In this document: in pieces, positions 1 to 5,287 of the stretch
How positions within the stretch are numbered: the stretch's first letter is position 1
How the letters are laid out: the number at the start of each line of letters is the position of its first letter
Virus record (IMG/VR): IMGVR_UViG_3300017767_000153
Span: 1 to 22,423 of that record
Direction: 5' to 3' (one strand)
DNA from: a virus
Length of the DNA stretch: 22,423 nucleotides
The notes under the pieces: generated by a model
What the model saw: only the letters and a program-made list of their open reading frames with translations
Told to the model about the DNA's origin: nothing
Databases searched by the model: none
Made by a program: the position numbers and the translations under genes

Positions 1-212
1 ATAGGTTCAGAGTTGTATGGGGTACGTGTAGCATACCAATCTTTTAACTTTGTAACATCTCCTAACTGTATTGTATTAGGAAAGTTCTTTTGTGCCACCT
101 CAATAGCATACTTGTCAATCTCACAAGCATAGTATCTATGGACAGGTATGTTAGCACGTTGTAAGGCTAACTGCCCACAACTCATGCCATCAAATAAACT
201 TAGTACATTCAT
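1..212 (-). CDS. C5 cytosine-specific DNA methyltransferase, N-terminal fragment
   Basis: This is the first 70 or so codons of a C5 cytosine methyltransferase, running off the left edge. The N-terminus has the AdoMet-binding motif I (Phe-Asp-Gly-Met-Ser-Cys-Gly, residues 7-13) and the acidic residue of motif II (Cys-Glu-Ile-Asp). The catalytic Pro-Cys motif would lie beyond the edge. By eye it differs from the start of the complete methyltransferase at 16573-17781 at about six of 212 positions, far closer than most other left/right pairs. The start codon follows the stop of the micro-protein at 214-300 by one base. As a phage enzyme it would modify phage DNA, probably against host restriction; its target site is unknown. 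Confidence 0.9.
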   Translation of the reverse strand, partial: MNVLSLFDGMSCGQLALQRANIPVHRYYACEIDKYAIEVAQKNFPNTIQLGDVTKLKDWYATRTPYNSEP

Positions 213-213
213 A

Positions 214-300
214 TTAGACTCCTATGTAGCATGAAAAGAATAATGCAATTATTCCTGTCACAATTAAAATTAATATTCTATCGTTATCATTAGGTAACAT
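214..300 (-). CDS. 28-residue single-pass membrane micro-protein
   Basis: A 28-codon gene whose product has a polar start (Met-Leu-Pro-Asn-Asp-Asn-Asp) followed by one hydrophobic helix (about residues 9-23, ILILIVTGIIALFF). An AAAGGAG ribosome binding site lies just upstream, directly next to a palindrome copy. I count it as real because a clear homologue with the same length and ending (Gly-Val-stop) occurs at 15924-16010 in the other arm. Its function is unknown; a small inner-membrane protein is the obvious reading. It sits between the coiled-coil gene and the methyltransferase. Confidence 0.75.
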   Translation of the reverse strand: MLPNDNDRILILIVTGIIALFFSCYIGV

Positions 301-313
301 TTTAATCTCCTTT

Positions 314-328
314 GTCCCAACTTGGGAC
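314..328 (-). repeat. Dispersed 15-bp palindrome, copy 1
   Basis: GTCCCAAGTTGGGAC when read on the minus strand, the coding direction here. It ends right at the AAAGGAG ribosome binding site of the micro-protein gene at 214-300. Confidence 0.95.
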
Positions 329-334
329 TTATAT

Positions 335-439
335 TTATAAACAATTACAAAACGTGTTAGTTATCGCCATCGCCATGATGTATGTAATATATAACACAAT
401 TACACCACCAAAGCAAATGGCGAATACTTTATATAGCAT
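335..439 (-). CDS. Possible 34-residue membrane peptide
   Basis: An open frame of 34 codons starting inside the last codons of the 429-1196 gene. The predicted peptide is strongly hydrophobic over about residues 4-27, consistent with one transmembrane helix. No clear ribosome binding site precedes the ATG, so expression would rely on translational coupling to the overlapping upstream gene. No counterpart was seen in the other arm, where the gap after the homologous gene is much shorter. Treat as a weak prediction. Confidence 0.3.
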   Translation of the reverse strand: MLYKVFAICFGGVIVLYITYIMAMAITNTFCNCL

Positions 440-1196
440 CTATGTAAACACGTAGATGTGTAGACTGATCTATTGATTGACCCCAATACGTAGCACCTGT
501 ACCCTTGAGTTCAGGCTTGATGTGTTGTCCACGTACTCTCATAGTGTATGACTCGTTATTAAGATATACTTTCATACCTCTTGTTAGCTTCTTGCCATAC
601 TCATCATTAGGTATCTCAGAGAATACATATCTGTGTCCTTTAGTATTAGCATTATCATAGTATAACTTTCTCCAATACTCTACGTGTTTACTTTCTCTAT
701 GTGCAAGATTTTCTGCTTGTTCTAGCAGTTCATCTCTCTCCTTGAGCATACCTTGTAGGTTCTCAACCTTAGTTGTGAGTCCAAGCAACCTATCCTCTTG
801 CTCTTGTAAGTTCTTCTTATATATCTTGTCATTGTTTTCAATGATGTCATCAGTCTTCTTCAAGTCTTCTTTTAACTCCTTGATTCGCATAACTCTACCT
901 CTATCTTGGTCTTTAACTTTAGCAGATGAAGTTTCTACTTGACCTTGTAACCTCTCAATCTTAGCAACTAAGTCTTTAGTTCTACCCATATGCTCTGACC
1001 TGTCAAGCATCTCCTCTTGCTCACACAACTTAGCAAATGCCCTGACCATATGTTGAAAGTCCATATGTGATATAGGTATGTGCTTATCTTCTGCTTCTGA
1101 ATAGTATGTCTTGTAGTTTAAGTCATACATATCACTTGCTAATTTACCTGTGCTAGTTGTTGCTCCTAGCATTTGTACTACTCTGTGTATCTTCAT
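429..1196 (-). CDS. Conserved phage protein with central coiled coil, early region
   Basis: A 255-residue protein that I do not recognise as a named family. The first 60 residues are well conserved with the 191-residue product of 15332-15907 (shared start Met-Lys-Ile-His-Arg-Val-Val, then a Lys-Leu-Ala-Ser-Asp-Met-Tyr-Asp block), as is the last 50-residue domain. Between them, about residues 65-175, lies a charged heptad-rich stretch predicted to be a coiled coil; it is roughly 60 residues longer here than in the other copy. The start codon overlaps the preceding stop (TAATG). Conserved ends and a variable coiled-coil spacer suggest a structural or scaffold-like adaptor, but the role is unknown. 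Confidence 0.85.
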   Translation of the reverse strand: MKIHRVVQMLGATTSTGKLASDMYDLNYKTYYSEAEDKHIPISHMDFQHMVRAFAKLCEQEEMLDRSEHMGRTKDLVAKIERLQGQVETSSAKVKDQDRGRVMRIKELKEDLKKTDDIIENNDKIYKKNLQEQEDRLLGLTTKVENLQGMLKERDELLEQAENLAHRESKHVEYWRKLYYDNANTKGHRYVFSEIPNDEYGKKLTRGMKVYLNNESYTMRVRGQHIKPELKGTGATYWGQSIDQSTHLRVYIDAI

Positions 1197-1369
1197 TATA
1201 CTAACTCCTTACCTTGAACATAGTTGTTATCTTTTTCTATTATGTGTGGTGCAGATTGCATGAAGAAGTCTACCATGTCTACTGCTTCCTGTTCTGACTC
1301 TGCTTCTACTGAATAGTAGAGGTAGCCATTCATACCTTCAATGTGTATTTTAAAAAAGTATTCTTTCAT
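1196..1369 (-). CDS. Small acidic hypothetical protein, 57 residues
   Basis: The reading frame extends upstream, but the ATG at 1369 has a good AGGAG site six to ten bases before it, so I start there. The upstream extension would cross a palindrome copy and is unlikely to be translated. The product starts Met-Lys-Glu-Tyr-Phe-Phe-Lys-Ile-His and contains an acidic helical segment (Ser-Glu-Gln-Glu-Ala-Val-Asp). No family recognised and no counterpart seen in the right arm. It is translationally linked to the next gene by a TAATG junction. Confidence 0.7.
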   Translation of the reverse strand: MKEYFFKIHIEGMNGYLYYSVEAESEQEAVDMVDFFMQSAPHIIEKDNNYVQGKELV

Positions 1370-1387
1370 ATTCGTCTCCTGTGTTGT

Positions 1388-1402
1388 GTCCCAACTTGGG
1401 AC
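1388..1402 (-). repeat. Dispersed 15-bp palindrome, copy 2
   Basis: GTCCCAAGTTGGGAC on the coding strand, in the leader of the 1196-1369 gene, seven bases upstream of its AGGAG site and just after the stop region of the 1407-1808 gene. Confidence 0.95.
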
Positions 1403-1406
1403 ATGG

Positions 1407-1808
1407 TTAAATGTAAACTTTGGGGTTACCATTTGAGGAATCCATGTTAATCATACCTACCCAATCACTTGGAATGTAATTCCATTCTTTAGGTTTGTAT
1501 TGGTTATCACTCATGCCTTGATGCATGAAGTAGTCATCTGTATAGGGGTTATACTTTACTCTATCCCAATCGTCAAGATATACCATACGTGATGGCTCTT
1601 CCCTTGACTCTGATATATAACCTACTGCAAAAGCATGAACATTCTTCTTGCCCTCTTGTCGCACTCGCTTTTGTCCACCCTTACGGACAACAAACTTAGC
1701 ATCTTCAAGAACAACCCATGACTTATGATCTTTTACTAAACCACTCTTGCAATCTTGTATGCTCCAACAGTTTCTATGTAAGTTCCAATAGACTCTAACC
1801 TTTTGCAT
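1407..1808 (-). CDS. Conserved phage hypothetical protein, 133 residues
   Basis: Homologous to 16013-16408 in the right arm over its whole length (shared start MQKVRVYWNLH, shared Lys-Phe-Val-Val-Arg-Lys-Gly-Gly-Gln block, shared end Asn-Pro-Lys-Val-Tyr-Ile). The N-terminal part is a short tryptophan-rich beta-like segment followed by a His-Ala-Phe-Ala-Val-Gly motif. I do not recognise a named domain. An AGGAGAGG site precedes the ATG. In this arm it lies before the coiled-coil gene; in the other arm it lies after it, so the order has been shuffled between the two genomes. Confidence 0.85.
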   Translation of the reverse strand: MQKVRVYWNLHRNCWSIQDCKSGLVKDHKSWVVLEDAKFVVRKGGQKRVRQEGKKNVHAFAVGYISESREEPSRMVYLDDWDRVKYNPYTDDYFMHQGMSDNQYKPKEWNYIPSDWVGMINMDSSNGNPKVYI

Positions 1809-1935
1809 AAAACCTCTCCTGATGTTGTTGTTTAATTTTACGTTGCATCTTCCTGTTAAACTTCCACATATTTTTATTCTTAGTATTAGGCTTTTTCCTA
1901 ACAGGTATCTTTTGAAATGTGTCTTGACTATTCAT
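1795..1935 (-). CDS. Small basic hypothetical protein, 46 residues
   Basis: A 46-codon frame rich in Lys, Arg, Gln and Asn (one stretch reads Lys-Met-Gln-Arg-Lys-Ile-Lys-Gln-Gln-His). Its ATG overlaps the stop of the 1928-2083 gene and its end overlaps the start of the 1407-1808 gene, the tight arrangement of a translated operon gene. It resembles in composition the small basic protein at 18997-19134, but the similarity is too weak to call homology. Function unknown; nucleic-acid binding is conceivable from charge only. Confidence 0.6.
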   Translation of the reverse strand: MNSQDTFQKIPVRKKPNTKNKNMWKFNRKMQRKIKQQHQERFYAKG

Positions 1936-2083
1936 TTGTAATCTCCTCAATAATTACGTCATTATAACCTCTAGCTTTCCAATCGTCTGCATCTCGCTTG
2001 GCATCATTGTAGCTCTTGTAGTAATCATCGTTACCACCTACCCAAACTATGTATCTCCAACCATTTGCATAATCTGTATCCAT
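1928..2083 (-). CDS. Conserved small protein with IVWVGGNDDYY motif
   Basis: A 51-residue product clearly homologous to 14935-15102 in the right arm: both share a block of Tyr-Ile-Val-Trp-Val-Gly-Gly-Asn-Asp-Asp-Tyr-Tyr, then Asp-Ala-Lys-Arg-Asp-Ala-Asp and Trp-Lys-Ala, and end with a Val-Ile-Ile-Glu strand. The pattern beta strand, helix, beta strand suggests a compact globular mini-domain. GAGGAG lies eight to ten bases upstream, inside the end of the preceding gene. Function unknown. Conservation of a protein this short in both arms supports it being real. Confidence 0.8.
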   Translation of the reverse strand: MDTDYANGWRYIVWVGGNDDYYKSYNDAKRDADDWKARGYNDVIIEEITNE

Positions 2084-2087
2084 AATA

Positions 2088-2264
2088 TTACTCCTCTGTA
2101 AAGAATGCTTGTTTATATCTTATAGTGCCTTCCACAATAGCTATAGCTTCATTAAGTCTTTTCAAGTTATACTTGTTCTTTATGTGTATAGGCACTTGTG
2201 GATTAGTCTCCAAACTATTTTTAGTTTGTAACAATAATGATAACAGTTCTCTATTCTTTTCCAT
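2088..2264 (-). CDS. Small helical hypothetical protein, 58 residues
   Basis: A 58-codon frame starting Met-Glu-Lys-Asn-Arg-Glu-Leu-Leu with a strong AAGGAG site. The sequence is predicted largely helical: a Leu-rich N-terminal helix, a short Pro-containing turn, and a second amphipathic helix (Leu-Asn-Glu-Ala-Ile-Ala-Ile-Val-Glu). No family recognised and no counterpart found in the other arm. The ribosome binding site directly abuts palindrome copy 3. Confidence 0.7.
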   Translation of the reverse strand: MEKNRELLSLLLQTKNSLETNPQVPIHIKNKYNLKRLNEAIAIVEGTIRYKQAFFTEE

Positions 2265-2276
2265 TTGATACTCCTT

Positions 2277-2291
2277 GTCCCAACTTGGGAC
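2277..2291 (-). repeat. Dispersed 15-bp palindrome, copy 3
   Basis: GTCCCAAGTTGGGAC on the coding strand, joined directly to the AAGGAG site of the 2088-2264 gene, so an RNA hairpin here would sit against the ribosome landing site. Confidence 0.95.
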
Positions 2292-2301
2292 ATTGTTAAT
2301 G

Positions 2302-2985
2302 TTAATACTTCTTTACTTTCTCAACGATAGTGTCTGTCGTGCCATGTTGATAGCACAACAGACAATCCTTACACTTTTGACCTGTACAATTCTGATCGTC
2401 AACATACTCATCTTCTAACACATTATTGAATGTCTTGTCAAAGTGCTTGGGTGGTTTGCTCAAGATCGTACCTACTTTTGGATTACTGTAAATAATAATA
2501 AGGTTTTTAGGTTTATCTCTTGAGTCAAAAAATGGTTTAATAATATCTGTACGTTTAGTCCACAAGGCGAATATGCAATGTGGGTTGTGTTCTGCAATAC
2601 GACAATAGTTCTCTATGTGTGTAAACTTATTATATCTCTTGATAACTTTGCCCTTTGAGTCCACAGTCTCAGTACGTAATTCGCCATGTGCATCAAGTCT
2701 TTTGTATGCCACAAGATACGTAGGTATATTACTGCGTTCAAGCAATCGTTCTGCTAAATGCTCATTGCGAGATAATGCAGGTTGCATATTCTTGCGATAA
2801 GAACCAAGCATGACGTGACTATAGCAAACACCACAGATGTCAACGACTTTACCTGCCTTGTCATTTTTAGCTTTGGCTTTGATGTATCTGTCGTAGCAGA
2901 AGCCATTGGTAACTGTATTGTCGCTAATAGCAGTCAAAGACTCAAGTTTGCCTGTCATCTTTGATACGTGTATATCTTGTAACAT
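2302..2985 (-). CDS. Cysteine-containing GP88-like phage protein
   Basis: A 227-residue protein that I associate with the phage Gp88 family, from its start (Val-Ser-Lys-Met-Thr-Gly-Lys-Leu-Glu-Ser) followed by an early Cys cluster (Gly-Phe-Cys-Tyr, then Cys-Gly-Val-Cys-Tyr) and a C-terminal cluster of four Cys (Cys-Thr-Gly-Gln-Lys-Cys-Lys-Asp-Cys-Leu-Leu-Cys). The Cys pattern suggests a bound metal or iron-sulfur cluster; the biochemical role of the family is not established to my knowledge. A GGAG six bases before the second in-frame ATG (2985) makes that the likelier start than the ATG at 2997. No counterpart in the right arm within the window. Confidence 0.7.
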   Translation of the reverse strand: MLQDIHVSKMTGKLESLTAISDNTVTNGFCYDRYIKAKAKNDKAGKVVDICGVCYSHVMLGSYRKNMQPALSRNEHLAERLLERSNIPTYLVAYKRLDAHGELRTETVDSKGKVIKRYNKFTHIENYCRIAEHNPHCIFALWTKRTDIIKPFFDSRDKPKNLIIIYSNPKVGTILSKPPKHFDKTFNNVLEDEYVDDQNCTGQKCKDCLLCYQHGTTDTIVEKVKKY

Positions 2986-3018
2986 ATGTAACTCCATAAG
3001 TAATAGTTAAAATTTAAG

Positions 3019-3041
3019 TAGGCAGTTTTACAAGATGCCTA
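3019..3041 (-). promoter_or_regulatory. Hairpin in the leader of the GP88-like gene
   Basis: A perfect 6-bp stem (TAGGCA/TGCCTA) with an 11-base loop in the 84-base gap before the GP88-like gene, between palindrome copy 4 and the start codon. There is no T tract, so it is not an obvious terminator. It may shape the leader RNA. Confidence 0.35.
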
Positions 3042-3060
3042 GCTTCTCCTCTCGTTGTGT

Positions 3061-3075
3061 GTCCCAACTTGGGAC
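3061..3075 (-). repeat. Dispersed 15-bp palindrome, copy 4
   Basis: GTCCCAAGTTGGGAC on the coding strand, six bases after the stop of the 3082-3408 gene. It is the only leader copy not next to a ribosome binding site for a recognised gene, although a GAGAGGAG lies shortly downstream. Confidence 0.95.
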
Positions 3076-3081
3076 TTTTGG

Positions 3082-3408
3082 TTATGCTACCAACTTCTGT
3101 GCTAGTCTAGACTTGAAAGCAACATACCAATTCTGCGTAACTCTAGGCTTACCACGTCTATCATAAGCATGGAATGATGAGAACTTAGAACCAAAGTTGA
3201 ATCTGATTAAAGGCTCACCTGACTTGCCACCATTACCCTTGCTAACAAACCAACCCTTGACTTTGATTCTATTCTTATCGCCTTGATATCTAAAAGGCTT
3301 GTACCCTTTAAGTTTAAGATAAGTTAAAGTTAAAAGGATTCGTATAGGTGTGAAGCCACCCTCTATAACTTGACCTTTTGCGATATCGTTAAAATTGATA
3401 ATAAACAT
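3082..3408 (-). CDS. Basic hypothetical early protein, 108 residues
   Basis: Starts Met-Phe-Ile-Ile-Asn-Phe-Asn with an AGGAG-type site seven to eleven bases upstream. The product is basic and aromatic-rich, with a Gly-Asn-Gly-Gly-Lys-Ser-Gly-Glu loop in the middle and a Phe-His-Ala-Tyr-Asp segment. No domain recognised. The small protein at 13169-13393 in the right arm shares a vague pattern (a Gly-x-x-Phe-x-x-Phe-His and a Val-Ala-Phe-x-x-x-x-x-Gln-Lys) and also follows an early promoter, so they may be distant relatives; this is an inference from a few residues only. Confidence 0.7.
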   Translation of the reverse strand: MFIINFNDIAKGQVIEGGFTPIRILLTLTYLKLKGYKPFRYQGDKNRIKVKGWFVSKGNGGKSGEPLIRFNFGSKFSSFHAYDRRGKPRVTQNWYVAFKSRLAQKLVA

Positions 3409-3451
3409 ATAGAAATCTCCTTTGTTAAATGTTAATGTTTATCTTGCTTAC

Positions 3452-3488
3452 ACCCTACCATAGGATATAAGAGGTGTCAAATGGGACA
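3452..3488 (-). promoter_or_regulatory. Sigma70-like promoter A with palindrome half-site
   Basis: On the minus strand: TTGACA (3480-3475), 17-base spacer, TAGGGT (3457-3452), weak in the -10. The -35 box is fused to a half palindrome, giving TGTCCCATTTGACA (3488-3475), identical to that at promoter B. It would drive the 3082-3408 gene. Confidence 0.6.
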
Positions 3489-3653
3489 TCATATTCTCAA
3501 TAATGTATATACTGCACCACCTAATCCGAGTACACCCACTGTATATATAGCGATTGGTATCAGTCCTACGTTGTATAACATATCATTACCCATGATAATT
3601 ACAACGATTACAGATACGATTAATAAAGTTATTCCACCTAATTTTTCTAACAT
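3489..3653 (-). CDS. Small membrane protein with two transmembrane helices
   Basis: A 54-residue product with two hydrophobic segments (about residues 8-23 and 32-52) separated by a short Asn-Asp-Met-Leu-Tyr turn. A GGGGAG site seven bases before the ATG at 3653 makes this the likely start, although the frame extends six codons upstream. Two short helices with a tight turn are holin-like in shape, but the early position and lack of a neighbouring lysin argue against naming it a holin. Function unknown. Confidence 0.6.
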   Translation of the reverse strand: MLEKLGGITLLIVSVIVVIIMGNDMLYNVGLIPIAIYTVGVLGLGGAVYTLLRI

Positions 3654-3667
3654 TAGTTCTCTCCCCA

Positions 3668-3784
3668 TCAATCATTAGTTTTATTATAAAATTCTCTTAA
3701 CTCTTTTTGCATCTCTTTTGGTAGACTATCCCACCAAGACATTAAGATACTGTCTAGCAGTCTATATTTATCTTTAATTTTCAT
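3668..3784 (-). CDS. Small hypothetical protein, 38 residues
   Basis: The ATG follows the previous stop with no gap (TAAATG) and a GAGGAG site lies just inside the end of the preceding gene. The product (start Met-Lys-Ile-Lys-Asp-Lys-Tyr, with Met-Ser-Trp-Trp-Asp-Ser-Leu-Pro in the middle) is predicted helical with a Trp pair. Its end overlaps the region upstream of the two-helix membrane protein. No family recognised. Confidence 0.65.
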   Translation of the reverse strand: MKIKDKYRLLDSILMSWWDSLPKEMQKELREFYNKTND

Positions 3785-4099
3785 TTACTTCTCCTCAGTT
3801 GTTGGAGTCCCAACTTGGGACATTTGCTTTGCTCGTTGCTCTTTAATAAATGCCCTAGCTTTAGCTAACACACTTCGTCTATGCTCATCACGTTTAGCCA
3901 TAAGGTAATCATGCATGGCATTATCACTACCCAATGCACCACTAATCATGATAGGGTACATATCTATGGTCTGCTTACGTTCTGCGTTAGGTGTGAAGTC
4001 CCAAGATGATCTAAGGGTTTTCGTGTACCTAGCAGGGGTTGGCTTCCCATTCTCAAAGGCTAATTTGAGGTAAGCATTCTCGCCTTTAGTAATCGTCAT
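3785..4099 (-). CDS. Basic hypothetical early protein, 104 residues, with in-frame palindrome
   Basis: I place the start at 4099, with AAAGGA six bases upstream; the frame extends to 4129, but that extension is the translated palindrome copy 6 and part of the leader. The body is basic and helical (Lys-Arg-Asp-Glu-His-Arg-Arg-Ser-Val-Leu-Ala-Lys-Ala-Arg). Near the C-terminus palindrome copy 5 is read in frame as Ser-Gln-Val-Gly-Thr, giving a tail Met-Ser-Gln-Val-Gly-Thr-Pro-Thr-Thr-Glu-Glu-Lys, so a palindrome sits at a permissive end of a protein. No domain recognised; possibly DNA binding by charge. Confidence 0.7.
   Translation of the reverse strand: MTITKGENAYLKLAFENGKPTPARYTKTLRSSWDFTPNAERKQTIDMYPIMISGALGSDNAMHDYLMAKRDEHRRSVLAKARAFIKEQRAKQMSQVGTPTTEEK
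3807..3821 (-). repeat. Dispersed 15-bp palindrome, copy 5 (in frame)
   Basis: GTCCCAAGTTGGGAC on the coding strand, translated as Ser-Gln-Val-Gly-Thr seven residues from the end of the 3785-4099 product. Confidence 0.95.
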
Positions 4100-4112
4100 G
4101 TCTATCCTTTCT

Positions 4113-4127
4113 GTCCCAACTTGGGAC
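4113..4127 (-). repeat. Dispersed 15-bp palindrome, copy 6
   Basis: GTCCCAAGTTGGGAC on the coding strand, three bases before the AAAGGA ribosome binding site of the 3785-4099 gene. Confidence 0.95.
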
Positions 4128-4169
4128 ATCTAACTCGTTGAAATCAATACCTTTATTCAGTATGCTTAC

Positions 4170-4205
4170 ACTATACCACATACAAAACAAATGTCAAATG
4201 GGACA
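4170..4205 (-). promoter_or_regulatory. Sigma70-like promoter B with palindrome half-site
   Basis: On the minus strand: TTGACA (4197-4192), 16-base spacer, TATAGT (4175-4170). The -35 box is fused to a half palindrome (TGTCCCATTTGACA, 4205-4192) and a complete palindrome copy lies five bases further upstream. It drives the 3785-4099 gene and those beyond. Confidence 0.75.
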
Positions 4206-4210
4206 TGTAA

Positions 4211-4225
4211 GTCCCAACTTGGGAC
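4211..4225 (-). repeat. Dispersed 15-bp palindrome, copy 7
   Basis: GTCCCAAGTTGGGAC on the coding strand, just upstream of the half-site and -35 box of promoter B, where an activator or repressor would bind. Confidence 0.95.
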
Positions 4226-4231
4226 ACTTAA

Positions 4232-4306
4232 TCTATAACCTATAACCTACATACTACTGTCATCATCTATAACCTATAGCCTACAACCTACTATCATAAT
4301 TATGAT
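4232..4306. repeat. Imperfect direct repeat plus 14-bp palindrome
   Basis: Two copies of a roughly 30-base unit with a 34-base period (4232 onward and 4266 onward, both beginning TCTATAACCTATA) lie upstream of promoter B. They are followed by a perfect palindrome ATCATAATTATGAT (4293-4306). The stretch lies between a terminator and promoter B and has no coding frame. It could hold regulator binding sites. Confidence 0.6.
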
Positions 4307-4323
4307 GGACAGAATTTAGGCAC

Positions 4324-4354
4324 AAAAAAATCCCAAGCCATTTCTGACTTGGGA
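4324..4354 (-). terminator. Rho-independent terminator after the 4369-4977 gene
   Basis: On the minus strand a perfect 7-bp stem (TCCCAAG at 4354-4348 with CTTGGGA at 4337-4331) with a 10-base loop is followed by seven T residues. Its stem uses the same words as the dispersed palindrome (GTCCCAAG ... CTTGGGA), as if the palindrome had been split by a loop. Confidence 0.85.
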
Positions 4355-4368
4355 CTTGGTTTTATTTT

Positions 4369-4977
4369 TTATGATGCTTTTTTTGCAACTTGATCTATTG
4401 AGTAATCTGATATTTTTTGTGCTTCTTCACTTGAAGCAAAATCTATTAGTGAAAGTAAATCCTCACCAAATTCTGCAACCCAAATATCGGCAAAGTTTTT
4501 AAGTACATCTTCCTTAGTTCTAGGTGCAGAAGGTGTTTCTTCTGATGTCCCAACTTGGGACTCATCATTTTCAGAATTATCATTTTCAGACTTAGAAGGT
4601 GCAGGGTTAAAGTATGCATTAGTTTTTGAAACAACCCCACGTACCCCATTAACTTTTGAAGACTTGGCTTCTGCAGTTTGTGAAAATTCTACAATCTTTT
4701 CAATATCTGCAATTATTGATTTATAAGCACTTGTATCATTTTTGAATTGTCTCTTTTTGATAAGAACTTTTTTACCCTTGGCATTCTTTTTGAACTCAAA
4801 CATAGCCTTGTAACCATTCTCAAAAAGTTCTTCATTAGATGAAGATGTCAATTCTACACAAGCCATATACGTTGCACTATCTACACCCTTGGATAAATCC
4901 TTAAAGATGTCATTATTAAGTCTATTAGTTCTAGTAACATAAAGAGAAATAAAAGTATTTGCATTTAAGTTTGTCAT
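4369..4977 (-). CDS. First left-arm early protein, 202 residues, with in-frame palindrome
   Basis: Promoter-proximal gene of the left early strand, ATG at 4977 with AAAGG upstream. The N-terminal 125 residues look folded (mixed strands and helices, Lys-rich Lys-Lys-Asn-Ala-Lys-Gly-Lys-Lys segment). A disordered acidic Ser/Asn/Glu linker follows (about 128-152), then a helical C-terminus (about 153-202). Palindrome copy 8 is translated in frame inside the linker as Ser-Gln-Val-Gly-Thr. No family recognised. A folded domain with an acidic flexible tail and first place in an early operon recalls a single-stranded-DNA-binding or regulatory protein, but no motif supports either. No counterpart in the right arm. 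A terminator follows the gene. Confidence 0.75.
   Translation of the reverse strand: MTNLNANTFISLYVTRTNRLNNDIFKDLSKGVDSATYMACVELTSSSNEELFENGYKAMFEFKKNAKGKKVLIKKRQFKNDTSAYKSIIADIEKIVEFSQTAEAKSSKVNGVRGVVSKTNAYFNPAPSKSENDNSENDESQVGTSEETPSAPRTKEDVLKNFADIWVAEFGEDLLSLIDFASSEEAQKISDYSIDQVAKKAS
4547..4561 (-). repeat. Dispersed 15-bp palindrome, copy 8 (in frame)
   Basis: GTCCCAAGTTGGGAC on the coding strand, translated as Ser-Gln-Val-Gly-Thr in the acidic linker of the 4369-4977 product. Confidence 0.95.
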
Positions 4978-5018
4978 GATTTTTACCTTTCAAAGTAAAG
5001 TTGTTATTGATGTTTATG

Positions 5019-5046
5019 ATTATGCATAGTTTTAAAACATTGTCAA
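5019..5046 (-). promoter_or_regulatory. Sigma70-like promoter C for the first left early gene
   Basis: On the minus strand: TTGACA (5046-5041), 16-base spacer, CATAAT (5024-5019). A full palindrome copy ends two bases upstream of the -35 box. It would initiate about 35 bases before the ATG of the 4369-4977 gene. Confidence 0.75.
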
Positions 5047-5048
5047 AT

Positions 5049-5063
5049 GTCCCAACTTGGGAC
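5049..5063 (-). repeat. Dispersed 15-bp palindrome, copy 9
   Basis: GTCCCAAGTTGGGAC on the early-gene strand, two bases upstream of the -35 of promoter C. Confidence 0.95.
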
Positions 5064-5195
5064 TTGCTCAAACGTATAGTGGAAGCCAAATAGATATTTT
5101 GGGACATAGCGAAAAGAGAACGAAACAGGAACAAAAGTGTTGGGGTAGGGTATGCATAAAATAAAGAGAATAGGTATCATTTTTTATAATCGTAA

Positions 5196-5211
5196 TGTTT
5201 CACGTGAAACA
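5196..5211. promoter_or_regulatory. parS: Perfect 16-bp parS-type site (ParB binding)
   Basis: TGTTTCACGTGAAACA matches the near-universal bacterial chromosomal parS consensus at all 16 positions and is a perfect palindrome. Such sites are loaded by ParB, a CTP-dependent DNA clamp. No ParA or ParB gene is visible in the window, so binding would depend on a host protein or on a gene outside. It lies in the left divergent region, and no similar site was seen in the right arm. Confidence 0.75.
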
Positions 5212-5287
5212 ATTTAGGCAAGTGATACACTAACAGTTGACAATTATATAAAAAATCTAGGGTTTATAAGGGTTTAATGGGTAAAAA

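Noticed and set aside
314-328. Dispersed palindromes as rho-independent terminators
   Set aside because: None of the 12 copies is followed by a T tract on the coding strand, the RNA stem is only about 5 bp, and several lie in frame inside genes. Only 4324-4354 is a true terminator.
742-942. Opposite-strand open frames inside the 429-1196 gene and similar shadows elsewhere (e.g. 2615-2964, 3481-3678, 8904-9270, 18530-18907, 21410-21697)
   Set aside because: They lie antisense to well-supported genes, lack ribosome binding sites, and have no conservation between arms.
1370-1432. Upstream extension of the 1196-1369 gene starting Met-Val-Thr-Pro
   Set aside because: It crosses palindrome copy 2 and overlaps the preceding gene; the ATG at 1369 has a clear AGGAG site.
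3489-3653. Two-helix membrane protein as holin
   Set aside because: It lies in the early operon with no lysin or spanin next to it; the shape alone is not enough.
4100-4129. N-terminal Ser-Gln-Val-Gly-Thr extension of the 3785-4099 protein
   Set aside because: The ATG at 4129 has no ribosome binding site, while 4099 has AAAGGA at good distance, so this palindrome copy is leader, not protein.
5066-5134. A 67-residue frame at 4931-5134
   Set aside because: It overlaps the first early gene in another frame and crosses promoter C and palindrome 9.
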